A stretch of DNA of 64,000 nucleotides from Caldicoprobacter algeriensis (lineage in GTDB: Bacteria > Bacillota > Clostridia > Caldicoprobacterales > Caldicoprobacteraceae). Position numbers and translations under genes: made by a program. Below, one piece after another: positions 35,566 to 44,355 of the stretch. The notes under the pieces are model-generated. The model saw nothing but the letters and a program-made list of their open reading frames with translations. It searched no databases and was not told the DNA's origin. The stretch covers positions 1 to 64,000 of the forward strand of contig NZ_JAHUQD010000004.1 of assembly GCF_023838525.1 (NCBI RefSeq). The letters run 5' to 3'. Position 1 is the first letter of the stretch, and each line of letters begins with the position of its first letter.

Positions 35566-38500
35566 GTGTCTTTAAGCCCTGAATGGAGACACAGGATACT
35601 GAGCTGGAAAAACGAGCTCACCCGTCATTTCTACATACCCCTGGGTGAAATTGAGTGGGAAGGGTTTACCACAAAGCAGCAGCTCACCTACAGGGAAGCA
35701 TTAAAAGGAAACTTTTCTCCCATGCCACAGGGTACAAAATGGGGTGCAAAGTGGGAATACGGTTGGTTCAGGAGCACTATAACCCTGCCAGATGAAGCGG
35801 CAGGCAAACGCATCGTGCTGAAAGTCGACGTTGGTGGAGAAAGCGCCATATATGTAAATGGCGTAAATGCTGGAGCAAAAGACAATGAACACCACGAGGT
35901 AACATTGACCATGAACGGGGTTCCAGGGCAGCAGTATGAGATACTGGTAGAGGCTTATGCCGGTCACGGCCCCAGAGTGGCCAGCGTAGGGCCCACGCCT
36001 CCTGGACGCATCACCGTTCCCGAACCCGGTCCCACCCAAGCCGTGGTGGGAAAGAGCACCTATGGCATCTGGGAGGAAGAGGTCTACCAGCTGTGGCTTG
36101 ATGTGCAGACTCTGTTCGAGGTTCGTGAAAGCCTTGATCCCAATTCATTGAGAGTGGCCGAAATCGATGCCGGCCTTAAAGATTTTACTTTAATAGTGGA
36201 TTTTGAGCTGCCATATGAGGAAATGATGAAAACCATTAGCGCCGGAAGGGAGCGGTTAAAACCCCTTTTGGAGTGCGTCAACGGCTCTACTGCTCCCATC
36301 ATGTTTGCATTTGGGCATTCGCACATAGATGTGGCCTGGCTATGGCCGCTGGCCGAAACCGAAAGAAAATGTGCCCGCACCTTTGCAACCCAACTGGCAT
36401 TGATGGATGAATATCCGGAATACAAGTTCTTGCAGAGTCAACCCCACCTTTACATGATGGTGAAGCGGCGCTATCCTGAGCTTTACGAAAGGATCAAGGA
36501 AGCCGTCAAAAGAGGCCAGTTCATCCCTGAAGGCGGAATGTGGGTTGAGGCCGACACCAACATATCCGGCGGCGAAAGCCTGATTAGGCAGTTCATACAT
36601 GGTAAGCGCTTTTTCAAAGAGGAGTTCGGCATAGACAGCAAGCTGTGTTGGCTTCCCGACGTATTTGGCTATTCAGCCGCTCTTCCTCAGATCATGAAAG
36701 GGTGTGGCATCAAATATTTTTCCACCCAAAAGATATTCTGGGGCGCATACACTGGCGGGGAGCCATTCCCTTACAACACCTTCATATGGGAGGGAATAGA
36801 CGGCTCTGAGATTTTGGTGCACCTGCACAACGACTATAACTCCCATACCAATCCGGCTACGCTGATCCAGCGTTGGAACGAGCGCGTCCAGAAGGATGGG
36901 ATATCCACGCGCCTGCTTCCCTTCGGCCATGGAGATGGCGGCGGTGGTCCAACGCGCGACCACCTGGAATACTTAAGGCGGTGCAAGGACCTGGAAGGAG
37001 TACCCAGGACAAAGATATGCCATCCACTAGAATTCTTCTATGACCTTGAAAAACGTGGGTTCCCCGAAAACAGGTATGTGGGTGAACTTTATTTCCAGGC
37101 ACATCGCGGCACTTACACTTCCCAAGCCAGGACCAAGAGAGGCAACCGCAAGAGCGAAATAGCCCTCAGAGAAGCCGAGATATGGGGAGCAACCGCCAGA
37201 GCGCTTAAAGGATATGCCTTCCCGCTGCAAACCGTGGACCAGGCGTGGAAGACCGTGTTGCTCAACCAGTTCCACGACATCCTGCCGGGTTCATCCATCC
37301 AAAGGGTATATGAGGAAGCCGAAGCAGATTATGAAAAGGTAATCTCTACCGCCAAAAAGGTAGCAGAAGAAGCCGCTTCCAGTCTATTGGAACGAGCATC
37401 AGAAAAAGCAATTACGGTATTCAATTCACTCTCATGGAGCAGGACGGCCATAGTGCCATTGCCCAAGGAATTTAAAGGGGCTACGCTGGCTGATGGGCGA
37501 CCTTTGCCAGTTCAGCAATCGGAAGATGGCCTGCTGGCTGAGGTTGAAGTGCCCTCCTGCGGATGGATTACGCTGTATCCCGGAGATGGGAAGGCAATCG
37601 AAAATGTCCTCAAGATTACCCTGCATTCGATGGAGAACGAGTTTTTGCGCATAGAGTTTAACGACAAAGGCGAAATAGTGAGCATATTTGATAAAGAGGC
37701 TGACCGCGAGCTTGCTGCCGGGCCTTGTAACAGCTTCAAGATGTACAAGGATGTTCCCAGCCACTGGGATGCGTGGGATATCGACAGCATGTACAGCTTA
37801 ACGCCGGTCGAGCTGAATGAGCCCGCTTCGTTTGAGGTGGTATCCCAGGGGCCTCTGATGGCCATTCTCAGGGTCAAAAGGAAGCTCCACAACTCCCTCA
37901 TGACCCAGGATATCATCTTGCGGCGCAACAGCAGGCGTGTTGACTTCGTGACTACAATTGACTGGCAGGAATCCCACAAGCTGCTAAAAGTGGCCTTCCC
38001 GGTAAATATTCATACAAACGAGGGCGTACACGAAATACAGTTTGGCCACTTGAAACGCCCCAACCACAAATCGCGGCCGTTTGATGCTGACCGGTTTGAG
38101 GTATGCAACCACAAATGGACGGCCCTTATGGAAGAAAACCGCGGGTTTGCAGTGTTAAACGACTGCAAGTATGGAGTAAACACCCTAGGCAACAGCATCA
38201 ACCTGACGCTTTTGAGGGCACCTTTGGCACCCGACATGAACGCTGACAGGGGCATCCAGCACTTCACCTATTCGTTCTATACATGGAACGGCAGCTTTGC
38301 GGAAAGCGACGTAATCCGCGAGGCCTATGACATCAACTGTCCTGTGATGGTGGTCAACGGTGCCACCGAAAATTGCACTTCGCTGTTCTCACTGGATGCC
38401 GCTAACATAATCCTTGAAACAGTGAAGATTCCCGAAGATGGCTCAAATGATATAATACTGCGGCTGTACGAATCCAGACGCACGGCCACACGCTGTACCC

Positions 38501-38655
38501 TGTCGGTAGCATTCCCCATTGCAGGGGCTGAACAGACCGACATGCTCGAGAATACCGAAAAAGAGCTGGTGGTTCGGGACAATAAGATAGAACTGGACTT
38601 TAGGCCCTTCGAAATCAAAACCATACGCTTAAAGTTGCCAAAAACAAAGCAATAA
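35566..38655 (+). CDS. Alpha-mannosidase, glycoside hydrolase family 38
   Basis: A 1029-residue cytoplasmic zinc enzyme that releases alpha-linked mannose from oligosaccharides. Residues about 60-160 form an N-terminal beta domain. The catalytic domain starts at about 245 with FGHSHIDVAWLWPLAETERK (in part FGHSHIDVAWLW; His and Asp bind zinc), the nucleophile Asp is in LPDVFGYSAALPQI near residue 365, and NQFHDILPGSSI near 565 gives another zinc His. The C-terminal beta domains follow to 1029. No signal peptide. GTG start follows TGAGGTG. Single gene with its own promoter and terminator; neighbouring EamA and MsmX genes are not obviously linked. Confidence 0.95.
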   Translation: MSLSPEWRHRILSWKNELTRHFYIPLGEIEWEGFTTKQQLTYREALKGNFSPMPQGTKWGAKWEYGWFRSTITLPDEAAGKRIVLKVDVGGESAIYVNGVNAGAKDNEHHEVTLTMNGVPGQQYEILVEAYAGHGPRVASVGPTPPGRITVPEPGPTQAVVGKSTYGIWEEEVYQLWLDVQTLFEVRESLDPNSLRVAEIDAGLKDFTLIVDFELPYEEMMKTISAGRERLKPLLECVNGSTAPIMFAFGHSHIDVAWLWPLAETERKCARTFATQLALMDEYPEYKFLQSQPHLYMMVKRRYPELYERIKEAVKRGQFIPEGGMWVEADTNISGGESLIRQFIHGKRFFKEEFGIDSKLCWLPDVFGYSAALPQIMKGCGIKYFSTQKIFWGAYTGGEPFPYNTFIWEGIDGSEILVHLHNDYNSHTNPATLIQRWNERVQKDGISTRLLPFGHGDGGGGPTRDHLEYLRRCKDLEGVPRTKICHPLEFFYDLEKRGFPENRYVGELYFQAHRGTYTSQARTKRGNRKSEIALREAEIWGATARALKGYAFPLQTVDQAWKTVLLNQFHDILPGSSIQRVYEEAEADYEKVISTAKKVAEEAASSLLERASEKAITVFNSLSWSRTAIVPLPKEFKGATLADGRPLPVQQSEDGLLAEVEVPSCGWITLYPGDGKAIENVLKITLHSMENEFLRIEFNDKGEIVSIFDKEADRELAAGPCNSFKMYKDVPSHWDAWDIDSMYSLTPVELNEPASFEVVSQGPLMAILRVKRKLHNSLMTQDIILRRNSRRVDFVTTIDWQESHKLLKVAFPVNIHTNEGVHEIQFGHLKRPNHKSRPFDADRFEVCNHKWTALMEENRGFAVLNDCKYGVNTLGNSINLTLLRAPLAPDMNADRGIQHFTYSFYTWNGSFAESDVIREAYDINCPVMVVNGATENCTSLFSLDAANIILETVKIPEDGSNDIILRLYESRRTATRCTLSVAFPIAGAEQTDMLENTEKELVVRDNKIELDFRPFEIKTIRLKLPKTKQ

Positions 38656-38783
38656 ATAAGGGTTGACTATAAAGATTTACCTTGCTTAACAAGCCGGATA
38701 TATAAACTTGTTTGACTACTCGCAGAAAAAGGCGTTAAAAGTGAATGCTATAATAGGGCAGTTTGTGTCATCATCAATCAGAC

Positions 38784-38827
38784 AAAAAGAGAGGGGATAC
38801 AATCCGTTGAACAATCCCCTCTTTTTT
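38784..38827. terminator. Bidirectional terminator between mannosidase and ferredoxin genes
   Basis: Stem AGAGGGGAT/ATCCCCTCT (38790-38798 and 38814-38822) with 15-base loop, A-run on the left and T-run on the right. It serves the convergent genes ending at 38655 and 38890. Confidence 0.8.
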
Positions 38828-38889
38828 ATGCAAATTCCCTTGTCATTAATTGCCCTGTCATTGCTTATACATCGCCCTGATAGGCTGCA

Positions 38890-39084
38890 CTATGCGTGTT
38901 TAATAGCCCCCGTTGGGCAGCTGTCCATGGCTTCCTGGGCATCTTGTTCCAGCTCGGCCGGAACATCGGTGGCTATGGCTTCTGCCTTATCGTCGGCATT
39001 CCAATGGAATACCTCTTCACATGTGTTGATGCATAGCCCACAGCTTATACAGAGGTCTTGATCAACGGTTACCTTCAACTTCAT
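38890..39084 (-). CDS. Single-cluster [4Fe-4S] ferredoxin
   Basis: A 64-residue electron carrier. CISCGLCINTC near residues 13-23 supplies three cluster ligands and SCPTGAI near 55 the fourth, typical of Clostridia/Thermotoga one-cluster ferredoxins. ATG 39084 is preceded by GAGGAGG. It is monocistronic; the electron partner is not evident. Confidence 0.92.
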   Translation of the reverse strand: MKLKVTVDQDLCISCGLCINTCEEVFHWNADDKAEAIATDVPAELEQDAQEAMDSCPTGAIKHA

Positions 39085-39428
39085 TCCTCCTCTTCATCAT
39101 TTCGTTGATATTCTCTCTATATTTTTCCCATAAGTCCCTGTTTTGATTAATACATTTTAAATGCGACGTAGCCATATATACTTAAAAAGTACAAGTCAAT
39201 AGATATATTTTTTAACTTACAATTGTTATTACGTTATATGCCTTGTATTTTGAATATATCATACAATTTCTTTTAGTTTCTTTGTGTCAGCAGTTCATAC
39301 TACTTAATTTAACGTCTTACCTTAATTTATCGCAAAAATTGTGGTATAATAACAAATTTATTTTTTCATCCTATTTGTCAATTTATGAATAATTTCAGAC
39401 TATTTTAAGAGGAGAGGTGATGAAGTAG
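39085..39428. other. AT-rich divergent spacer
   Basis: These 344 bases between the ferredoxin gene and the kamA-like remnant hold no gene I can support. TTTATCGCAA and TATAATAAC near 39335-39355 could be a promoter for the remnant, followed by GAGGAGAGGTGATGAAGT, a ribosome site eight bases from its ATG. Confidence 0.35.
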
Positions 39429-39859
39429 ATGCAAAAAGCAGACAGGAGGGAGATAGCAATAAAACGAGCACAGGAGCTCAAAGAGAGAATCAAAGATTAC
39501 ATTGAAGCAAAAGCAAAAATCCCAAAAGGGTTGGAAATGCAAAGCCAGTTTGAAGAGAACAAATAAAAGCTGCTTAAGATATTAAACGCTACTGAAGATA
39601 ACTGGAATGACTGGCATTGGCAGCTTAAAAACATGATCAAAGACGTGGACGTTTTAAGCCAATTTATAGAGCTGGACGAAAAGACAAAAGGATATTCAAA
39701 AAACTTTCCAGCCTTTACCGATCACGAGGACCTGATTATGTAGTATTACGCACATAGGAAGGCAAAATTGTAAAATGTAGAAATTTACCTTCCCAAGACA
39801 TCAAAACCACTATGGAAGAAACCAAACAATTTGAACAAAGCGAAGGAAGAGTCGGCTGA
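39429..39859 (+). pseudogene. kamA: Decayed lysine 2,3-aminomutase-like gene (KamA family)
   Basis: ATG 39429 with a good ribosome site opens a frame resembling the start of KamA proteins: RREIAIKRAQELKERIKDY, then a TAA at 39564-39566, after which the same frame goes on with KLLKILNATEDNWNDWHWQL and DVDVLSQFIELDEKTK to TAG 39741-39743. In another frame GPDYVVLRT-stop-EGKIVKCRNLP (39728-39859) resembles the family's C-terminal end. The radical-SAM core (CxxxCxxC) of some 300 residues is missing. The gene is inactivated by a nonsense change, a large internal deletion and a frameshift. Confidence 0.7.
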
Positions 39860-39918
39860 TGCCGGCTATTCCATACTTTTCTGATGTTTGCAGCTTTTCG
39901 CTCCTCTTTTCATATATA

Positions 39919-40062
39919 GTATGCCCTCGAAAAGTCTGAGAGCTTTATTTTAGCTTGTTTGCAGGTTCGGTCTTGGGATTTCACCCCATAATTATTCTGC
40001 AAGGTCGCCCTACAAAATCAATCGTTGTGCCTATGTTGCTCAGCTACTTTTCGAGAGCGTTC
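39919..40062 (+). mobile_element. MITE-like repeat, copy 1
   Basis: A 144-base element with terminal inverted repeats ending in CTCGAAAAGT (39926-39935) and ACTTTTCGAG (40046-40055), extended to about 17 bases with partial matches. It is flanked by ATATA on both sides (39914-39918 and 40063-40067), a possible 5-base target duplication. A related copy lies at 49798-49924 in the same orientation. It has no coding capacity; the parent transposase is not in the window. Confidence 0.65.
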
Positions 40063-40313
40063 ATATACCATAACGATAATTTTTATATTCAGCACAAAGC
40101 CCCTTAAAAATAAATTTTTTATTAAAGGTGATAATGCTTTTACAGCAAAATTAAAGCTTGAAAAGTTAATTACACTGTGTTATAAATAACCCATAAAATA
40201 AATAACAGCTAGACTTTAATCACTCATATTATGGAAGGAATTTTGCATTTTATACGGAAGAGCCCACCTATTGCATTTTAAATTTTAAATAAAAACCAGA
40301 AAGGAGAATTGGA

Positions 40314-41096
40314 ATGGCAGAGTGGCTATCTCAACACAACCTCACCTTAATTGGAATGATTTCCAGCATAGTGGCCGGCCTGGGCACCGGAATAGGGGCC
40401 ATACCAGTATTTTTCACGCGAAAAATCTCCGATAAAACCATAAATGTGATGCTGGGATTTGCAGCAGGTGTGATGCTGGCCGCCACATCCTTTAGCCTGG
40501 TGGTACCCGCCATTGAGAAGAGCGGCGGGGGCATCAAGGGAGCGGCTACCGCTCTGATTGGCATTATACTGGGCGGCCTGTTCTTGGATTACATAGACAA
40601 GGCCCTGCCCCACTTTCACACGGTGGCAGGTATGGAGGGCAGGAAAAAAAATTTGAGCCGAATATGGCTGTTTATAATCGCCATCACAATACACAATTTC
40701 CCAGAAGGGCTGGCGGTAGGTGCAGGATTTGGCGATTTTGACTATGCCAACGGATTTGCCCTCACCATAGGAATCGGCATACAGAATATGCCTGAAGGAT
40801 TGGCCGTAGCCATGGCTCTGGCCACCCAGGAAAACTCCTCACTGGGCAAGGCCTTTTGGGTGGCACTTTTGACAGGACTGGTAGAACCCGTAGGTGCAAT
40901 CGTGGGCTTGGCGCTGACCCAGCTGGCACGGCCCATCTTACCGCTTACATTGACATTTGCAGCCGGCGCCATGCTGTTTGTAATCAGCGATGAGATCATA
41001 CCCGAAACCCACAAGCGTGGTTCACAGAGGATCGCCACGTACGGCGTACTTATAGGTTTTGCCGTTATGCTTATTTTGGATACCCTTATAGGGTAA
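40314..41096 (+). CDS. zupT: ZIP-family divalent metal transporter
   Basis: Imports zinc, iron or manganese across the membrane. The 260 residues contain eight hydrophobic segments and the two metal-binding helices HNFPEGLAVGAGFG near 125 and NMPEGLAVAMAL near 160; the first begins with His as in ZupT, the second carries Asn and Glu. TFAAGAMLFVISDEIIPE near 225 is also typical. ATG follows AAAGGAGAATTGGA. No metal regulator is adjacent. Confidence 0.92.
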   Translation: MAEWLSQHNLTLIGMISSIVAGLGTGIGAIPVFFTRKISDKTINVMLGFAAGVMLAATSFSLVVPAIEKSGGGIKGAATALIGIILGGLFLDYIDKALPHFHTVAGMEGRKKNLSRIWLFIIAITIHNFPEGLAVGAGFGDFDYANGFALTIGIGIQNMPEGLAVAMALATQENSSLGKAFWVALLTGLVEPVGAIVGLALTQLARPILPLTLTFAAGAMLFVISDEIIPETHKRGSQRIATYGVLIGFAVMLILDTLIG

Positions 41097-41137
41097 AACA
41101 GAAATTTATAATGTGCATCACTAGAGGTGAACCTTGT

Positions 41138-41425
41138 ATGGTAATTGGAGTGTGCAAAATAAACCTCCTCATAGAAGAAGCGTTTTCATTAAAAGAAAAA
41201 AGGCGCATACTTAAAAGCCTCATAGAGCGCCTCAAAAGCCGGTTCAATGCCTCAATCGCAGAGATAGGACTGAATGACAAATGGCAAAGCGCCGTCATCG
41301 GTATAGCATGCGTATCCAACGAGGGAGGACATATAGACAGGATGCTATCCAGCATCATCGAATTTGTCGAAAACGACGGCCGCGTTTTCATCACCGATTT
41401 CAGCACCGAAAAGATATACGTATGA
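41138..41425 (+). CDS. DUF503 (YlxP-like) protein
   Basis: A 95-residue conserved protein, MVIGVCKINLLIEEAFSLKEKRRILKSL shown in part as SLKEKRRILKSLIERLKSRF, then FNASIAEIG. It is a small ferredoxin-like fold protein often found near ribosome-maturation genes; here it is not. ATG 41138 follows AGAGGTGA, so the upstream extension to 41111 is rejected. Function is unknown. Confidence 0.9.
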   Translation: MVIGVCKINLLIEEAFSLKEKRRILKSLIERLKSRFNASIAEIGLNDKWQSAVIGIACVSNEGGHIDRMLSSIIEFVENDGRVFITDFSTEKIYV

Positions 41426-41485
41426 AAACGCATTCTTATCATTCACCCGTTGCCCTCTCTGTTGCTATATGCCCGCATCCCAACA

Positions 41486-41998
41486 TCAGTCATCTGCCCG
41501 CGCCACCACAACGCGGAAACCCTCTACCTTGATCACCTTCACTTTTATGCCTTTTGGGATGAACTCCCCTTCGGTTATCACATCCACCCTGCGATCGCCT
41601 ATCTGGGCCGTTCCAGATGGCCGAAGCATGGACAGAGTGACCCCTTCCATCCCCAGTAGGCTTTCCTCAAGCTGAACGCTGGTATAACCCCGCTCCTTAT
41701 CCAGCCTGGAATGGAGCAGCAACGAGCGAGATATTTTCCCTCCTTTTGTCGCCGAGCGGTAAGCCCAAACCAAAAGCGATGCTATGACCAATAGCACGGC
41801 AACTATGATGCCCACCAAAACAGGCGGCGATACCACACGGGAGGCAACCACTATCCCCAGTACCAGCGATATGATGCCCAGTGTGCCCGCTATGCCAAAC
41901 CCCGGCATCATAAATTCAATGGTCACCAATACAGCCCCCAGTATGAAAAGCAGCGCCATCAACCATTCCAGGTGTTCGAACACCTCTATCAAGGCCAT
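41486..41998 (-). CDS. NfeD-family membrane protein
   Basis: A 170-residue protein: helices at about 10-30, 35-52 and 58-78 (FGIAGTLGIISLVLGIVVAS) followed by a C-terminal OB-fold domain at about 105-170 (LLGMEGVTLSMLRPSGTAQIGDRRVDV, partly). Such short NfeD proteins work with membrane stomatin/SPFH proteins in membrane-quality roles, but no SPFH gene is adjacent. ATG 41998 follows AGGGGAG and replaces TTG 42004. Confidence 0.85.
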   Translation of the reverse strand: MALIEVFEHLEWLMALLFILGAVLVTIEFMMPGFGIAGTLGIISLVLGIVVASRVVSPPVLVGIIVAVLLVIASLLVWAYRSATKGGKISRSLLLHSRLDKERGYTSVQLEESLLGMEGVTLSMLRPSGTAQIGDRRVDVITEGEFIPKGIKVKVIKVEGFRVVVARADD

Positions 41999-42141
41999 GG
42001 CCAACTCCCCTTTTTAAACTCTCCTTTTCAACCCTTTCTACTCACCACAATGCTGCAAGGCCGTAACCCTGCTCCCATTCAGCTTTTTACCCTGGTTGCA
42101 CTCCCACTTCAGATTTTATCAAAAATTTCTGCAGCTGTTGA

Positions 42142-42765
42142 TCAAATATTTTTCATTATTATGCTTTCGACTATGTCGGCAACCTCCTCACAGACATCGC
42201 AACAATTTTCAAAGCATTCAAACACTTGTGTCCAAGCTATGACTTCTATCGGGTCCTGTGACTCGACGTAAAGCCTTCTCAAAGCAGCGGTATACAGCCT
42301 GTCACCTTCCTCTTCCATATCATTTAACTCCACGATATACTTGTGAATAGTGGCGGATTTGCGGAAATTGGGAAACTCACGCATCAATTCCTTTAAAGTT
42401 TCGGTGCACCTTGATATTATCTTTACAAACTCAAAGCTTTCATGCCGTATTGATTTTATATTGTACATGTAAAGGCGCATCAATATCTCTTCAATCGAGT
42501 CCACCACGTTGTCAACCTGCTCTGCCAGCCGGATTATATCTTCCCGCTCTATGGGAGGCAAAAACTCTTTTAGCAGATGGCGTATCATCTCATGCTTTTC
42601 AGCATCGGCAGTATGCTCTATGTTATGGATTTCAGTGATCTTCCGCGAAAGCCCCTCTAGTTTGTAATTGTCAATGGTGGTTTGTAGCATTTGAGAGGCC
42701 TCACATGCATGCTCGGCCACTTTTTTGAACATTTCATAATAGTTGTAACCTTTTCTCCTTAACAT
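42142..42765 (-). CDS. DUF47 (PhoU-like) protein, regulator of PiT phosphate transport
   Basis: A 207-residue all-helical protein of the DUF47/PhoU-like family, with IEREDIIRLAEQVDNVVDSIEE near residue 75 (ExxxDxxD-type metal motif, partly DIIRLAEQVDNVVDSIEE). These proteins are encoded with PiT transporters and tune low-affinity phosphate uptake. It lies 84 bases after the PiT gene; ATG follows AGGAGGTCC. Confidence 0.9.
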   Translation of the reverse strand: MLRRKGYNYYEMFKKVAEHACEASQMLQTTIDNYKLEGLSRKITEIHNIEHTADAEKHEMIRHLLKEFLPPIEREDIIRLAEQVDNVVDSIEEILMRLYMYNIKSIRHESFEFVKIISRCTETLKELMREFPNFRKSATIHKYIVELNDMEEEGDRLYTAALRRLYVESQDPIEVIAWTQVFECFENCCDVCEEVADIVESIIMKNI

Positions 42766-42849
42766 CTGGACCTCCTACTTTTTATATATTTTTTTATTTC
42801 ATATTTATTCCTTCCTGTACTCAGTAAAATGTCATCGCTTAAATCGCTG

Positions 42850-43902
42850 TCAGAAGAGCCATATAAACAATTTGGCCATCAAGAAGCCGATAAGGCCGCA
42901 ACCCGGAAAGGTCAAAATCCAGGTAAGCACCATGTCCTGCACCACCGACCAGTTTACCGAGGAAATGCGTTTGGCCGATCCCACGCCCATGATGGCCGTG
43001 GTTTTGGTATGGGTGGTGCTCACCGGGAAACCCACCAGCGAGGATAAAAGCAGGCACAAAGCTGCAGCTAAATCAGCCGAGAAGCCCTGGTATTTCTCCA
43101 GTTTCACCATATCCATACCCACCGATTTGATGATCCTGTATCCTCCTATCGAGGTTCCCAGTGCCATGACCAGCGAACACAGAACTATAAGCCATAAAGG
43201 AATTTGAAACTGACCCGTTCCAGCCTGTCCCTTTACCAGGAACATCCCCAGTAAAAACACGCTCATAAACTTTTGCCCGTCTTGTGCACCGTGCATAAAA
43301 CCCATGGCAGCGGCGCCAAATATCTGAGCATTCTTGAAAAATCCAAGCGTCTTCCGTCTGTCGGCCTTTTTAAATAAAAACTCCACCAACTTCACTGTCA
43401 CAAACCCCAGCACAAATCCTAGAAACGTCGATAATACAAGGCCATACAGTACTTTTACCCACTCAGCCCCATTTATGCCCGAAAAACCACCTTGAAGGCC
43501 TATGGCTGCACCCGAAAGACCAGCTATAAGAGCATGGCTTTCGCTTGTAGGTATCCCAAACCACCATGCGGCAGTTGCCCAACTCACTATAGCAAACAGT
43601 GCAGCGCACAGCGCCACTAGTGCCGTGTGGGTATCTCCACGGAAGTCCACCATCTTATAAACTGTCATGGCAACGGAATTATTGATAACCGTCATGACAA
43701 ATACGCCTAAAAAGTTGAATACAGTAGCCAGCAATACCGACCAGCGCGGGCTTAAAGACCGGGTAGAAATGCAGGTAGCAATAGCATTGGGTGCATCGGT
43801 CCAGCCGTTGACCAGTATGACCGACAGTGTCAACAGAGTTGTTATTAATAGTGCAGGAATCGTAAAAAGCTGCTGTAAAAATTCGACAAACGAAACCGCC
43901 AT
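42850..43902 (-). CDS. pit: PiT-family inorganic phosphate transporter
   Basis: Proton-coupled low-affinity phosphate permease. The 350 residues contain about ten helices and two copies of the PiT signature: VNGWTDAPNAIATCISTRSL near 32-50 and the inverted VSTTHTKTTAIMGVGSAKR near 290. Phosphate is often carried as a metal complex by this family. ATG 43902 follows GGAAGGAAGAGAAGG; an upstream start at 43941 is less likely. Forms an operon with the DUF47 gene. Confidence 0.92.
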   Translation of the reverse strand: MAVSFVEFLQQLFTIPALLITTLLTLSVILVNGWTDAPNAIATCISTRSLSPRWSVLLATVFNFLGVFVMTVINNSVAMTVYKMVDFRGDTHTALVALCAALFAIVSWATAAWWFGIPTSESHALIAGLSGAAIGLQGGFSGINGAEWVKVLYGLVLSTFLGFVLGFVTVKLVEFLFKKADRRKTLGFFKNAQIFGAAAMGFMHGAQDGQKFMSVFLLGMFLVKGQAGTGQFQIPLWLIVLCSLVMALGTSIGGYRIIKSVGMDMVKLEKYQGFSADLAAALCLLLSSLVGFPVSTTHTKTTAIMGVGSAKRISSVNWSVVQDMVLTWILTFPGCGLIGFLMAKLFIWLF

Positions 43903-44134
43903 CCTTCTCTTCCTTCCACATGTACAGATTTTCATAGCCATTGTAAAAACATAGTAGAACTACAGATAATTTCTATAATTTTTTTTTGCGTTATATCTAA
44001 TTTTACAATAACCATTAACATACAATGAAAGGTACAAGCACAAAACACCCACATAATAATATCATATTCTCACCACAAGCGCAATACTTTTAATTTATCT
44101 CCAAATTTTGACATGAGTTGGGCTTGTTTGAACG

Positions 44135-44171
44135 TTGAAAGCCCTATAGGCTGCATCCACAGGGCTTTCAA
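44135..44171 (-). terminator. Hairpin downstream of the germination operon
   Basis: Perfect 11-bp stem TTGAAAGCCCT/AGGGCTTTCAA (44135-44145 and 44161-44171), 15-base loop. No T-run follows on the minus strand, so it may be a processing or weak termination site for the operon ending at 44197. Confidence 0.45.
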
Positions 44172-44196
44172 AAGTAGTTACTATCATCCCCTTACC

Positions 44197-44355
44197 TCAT
44201 TTGCTCATCATTACCAGAGGCAAAATGATCGCCACGGCTACCAGAATTGTGGTCCCCACCGCCGCTAGTTTATTTTTATTTTTCCAACAGTACTTCGCAT
44301 AACTTAAGCTGTATCCACAGCAAATGAGTATGAACACTGCGATAACGTATCTCAT
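44197..44355 (-). CDS. 52-residue membrane protein at the end of the germination operon
   Basis: A short frame with two hydrophobic segments: RYVIAVFILICCGYSLSYA (2-20) and AAVGTTILVAVAIILPLVMM (31-50), joined by KYCWKNKNK. Its ATG overlaps the TGA of the gerC-like gene (ATGA), and ribosome-site-like GGGGAGG lies nine bases upstream inside that gene, which supports real translation. It has no recognised relative by eye; a small fourth germination subunit, as GerD-like or GerPF-like helpers act elsewhere, is only a guess. Confidence 0.6.
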   Translation of the reverse strand: MRYVIAVFILICCGYSLSYAKYCWKNKNKLAAVGTTILVAVAIILPLVMMSK

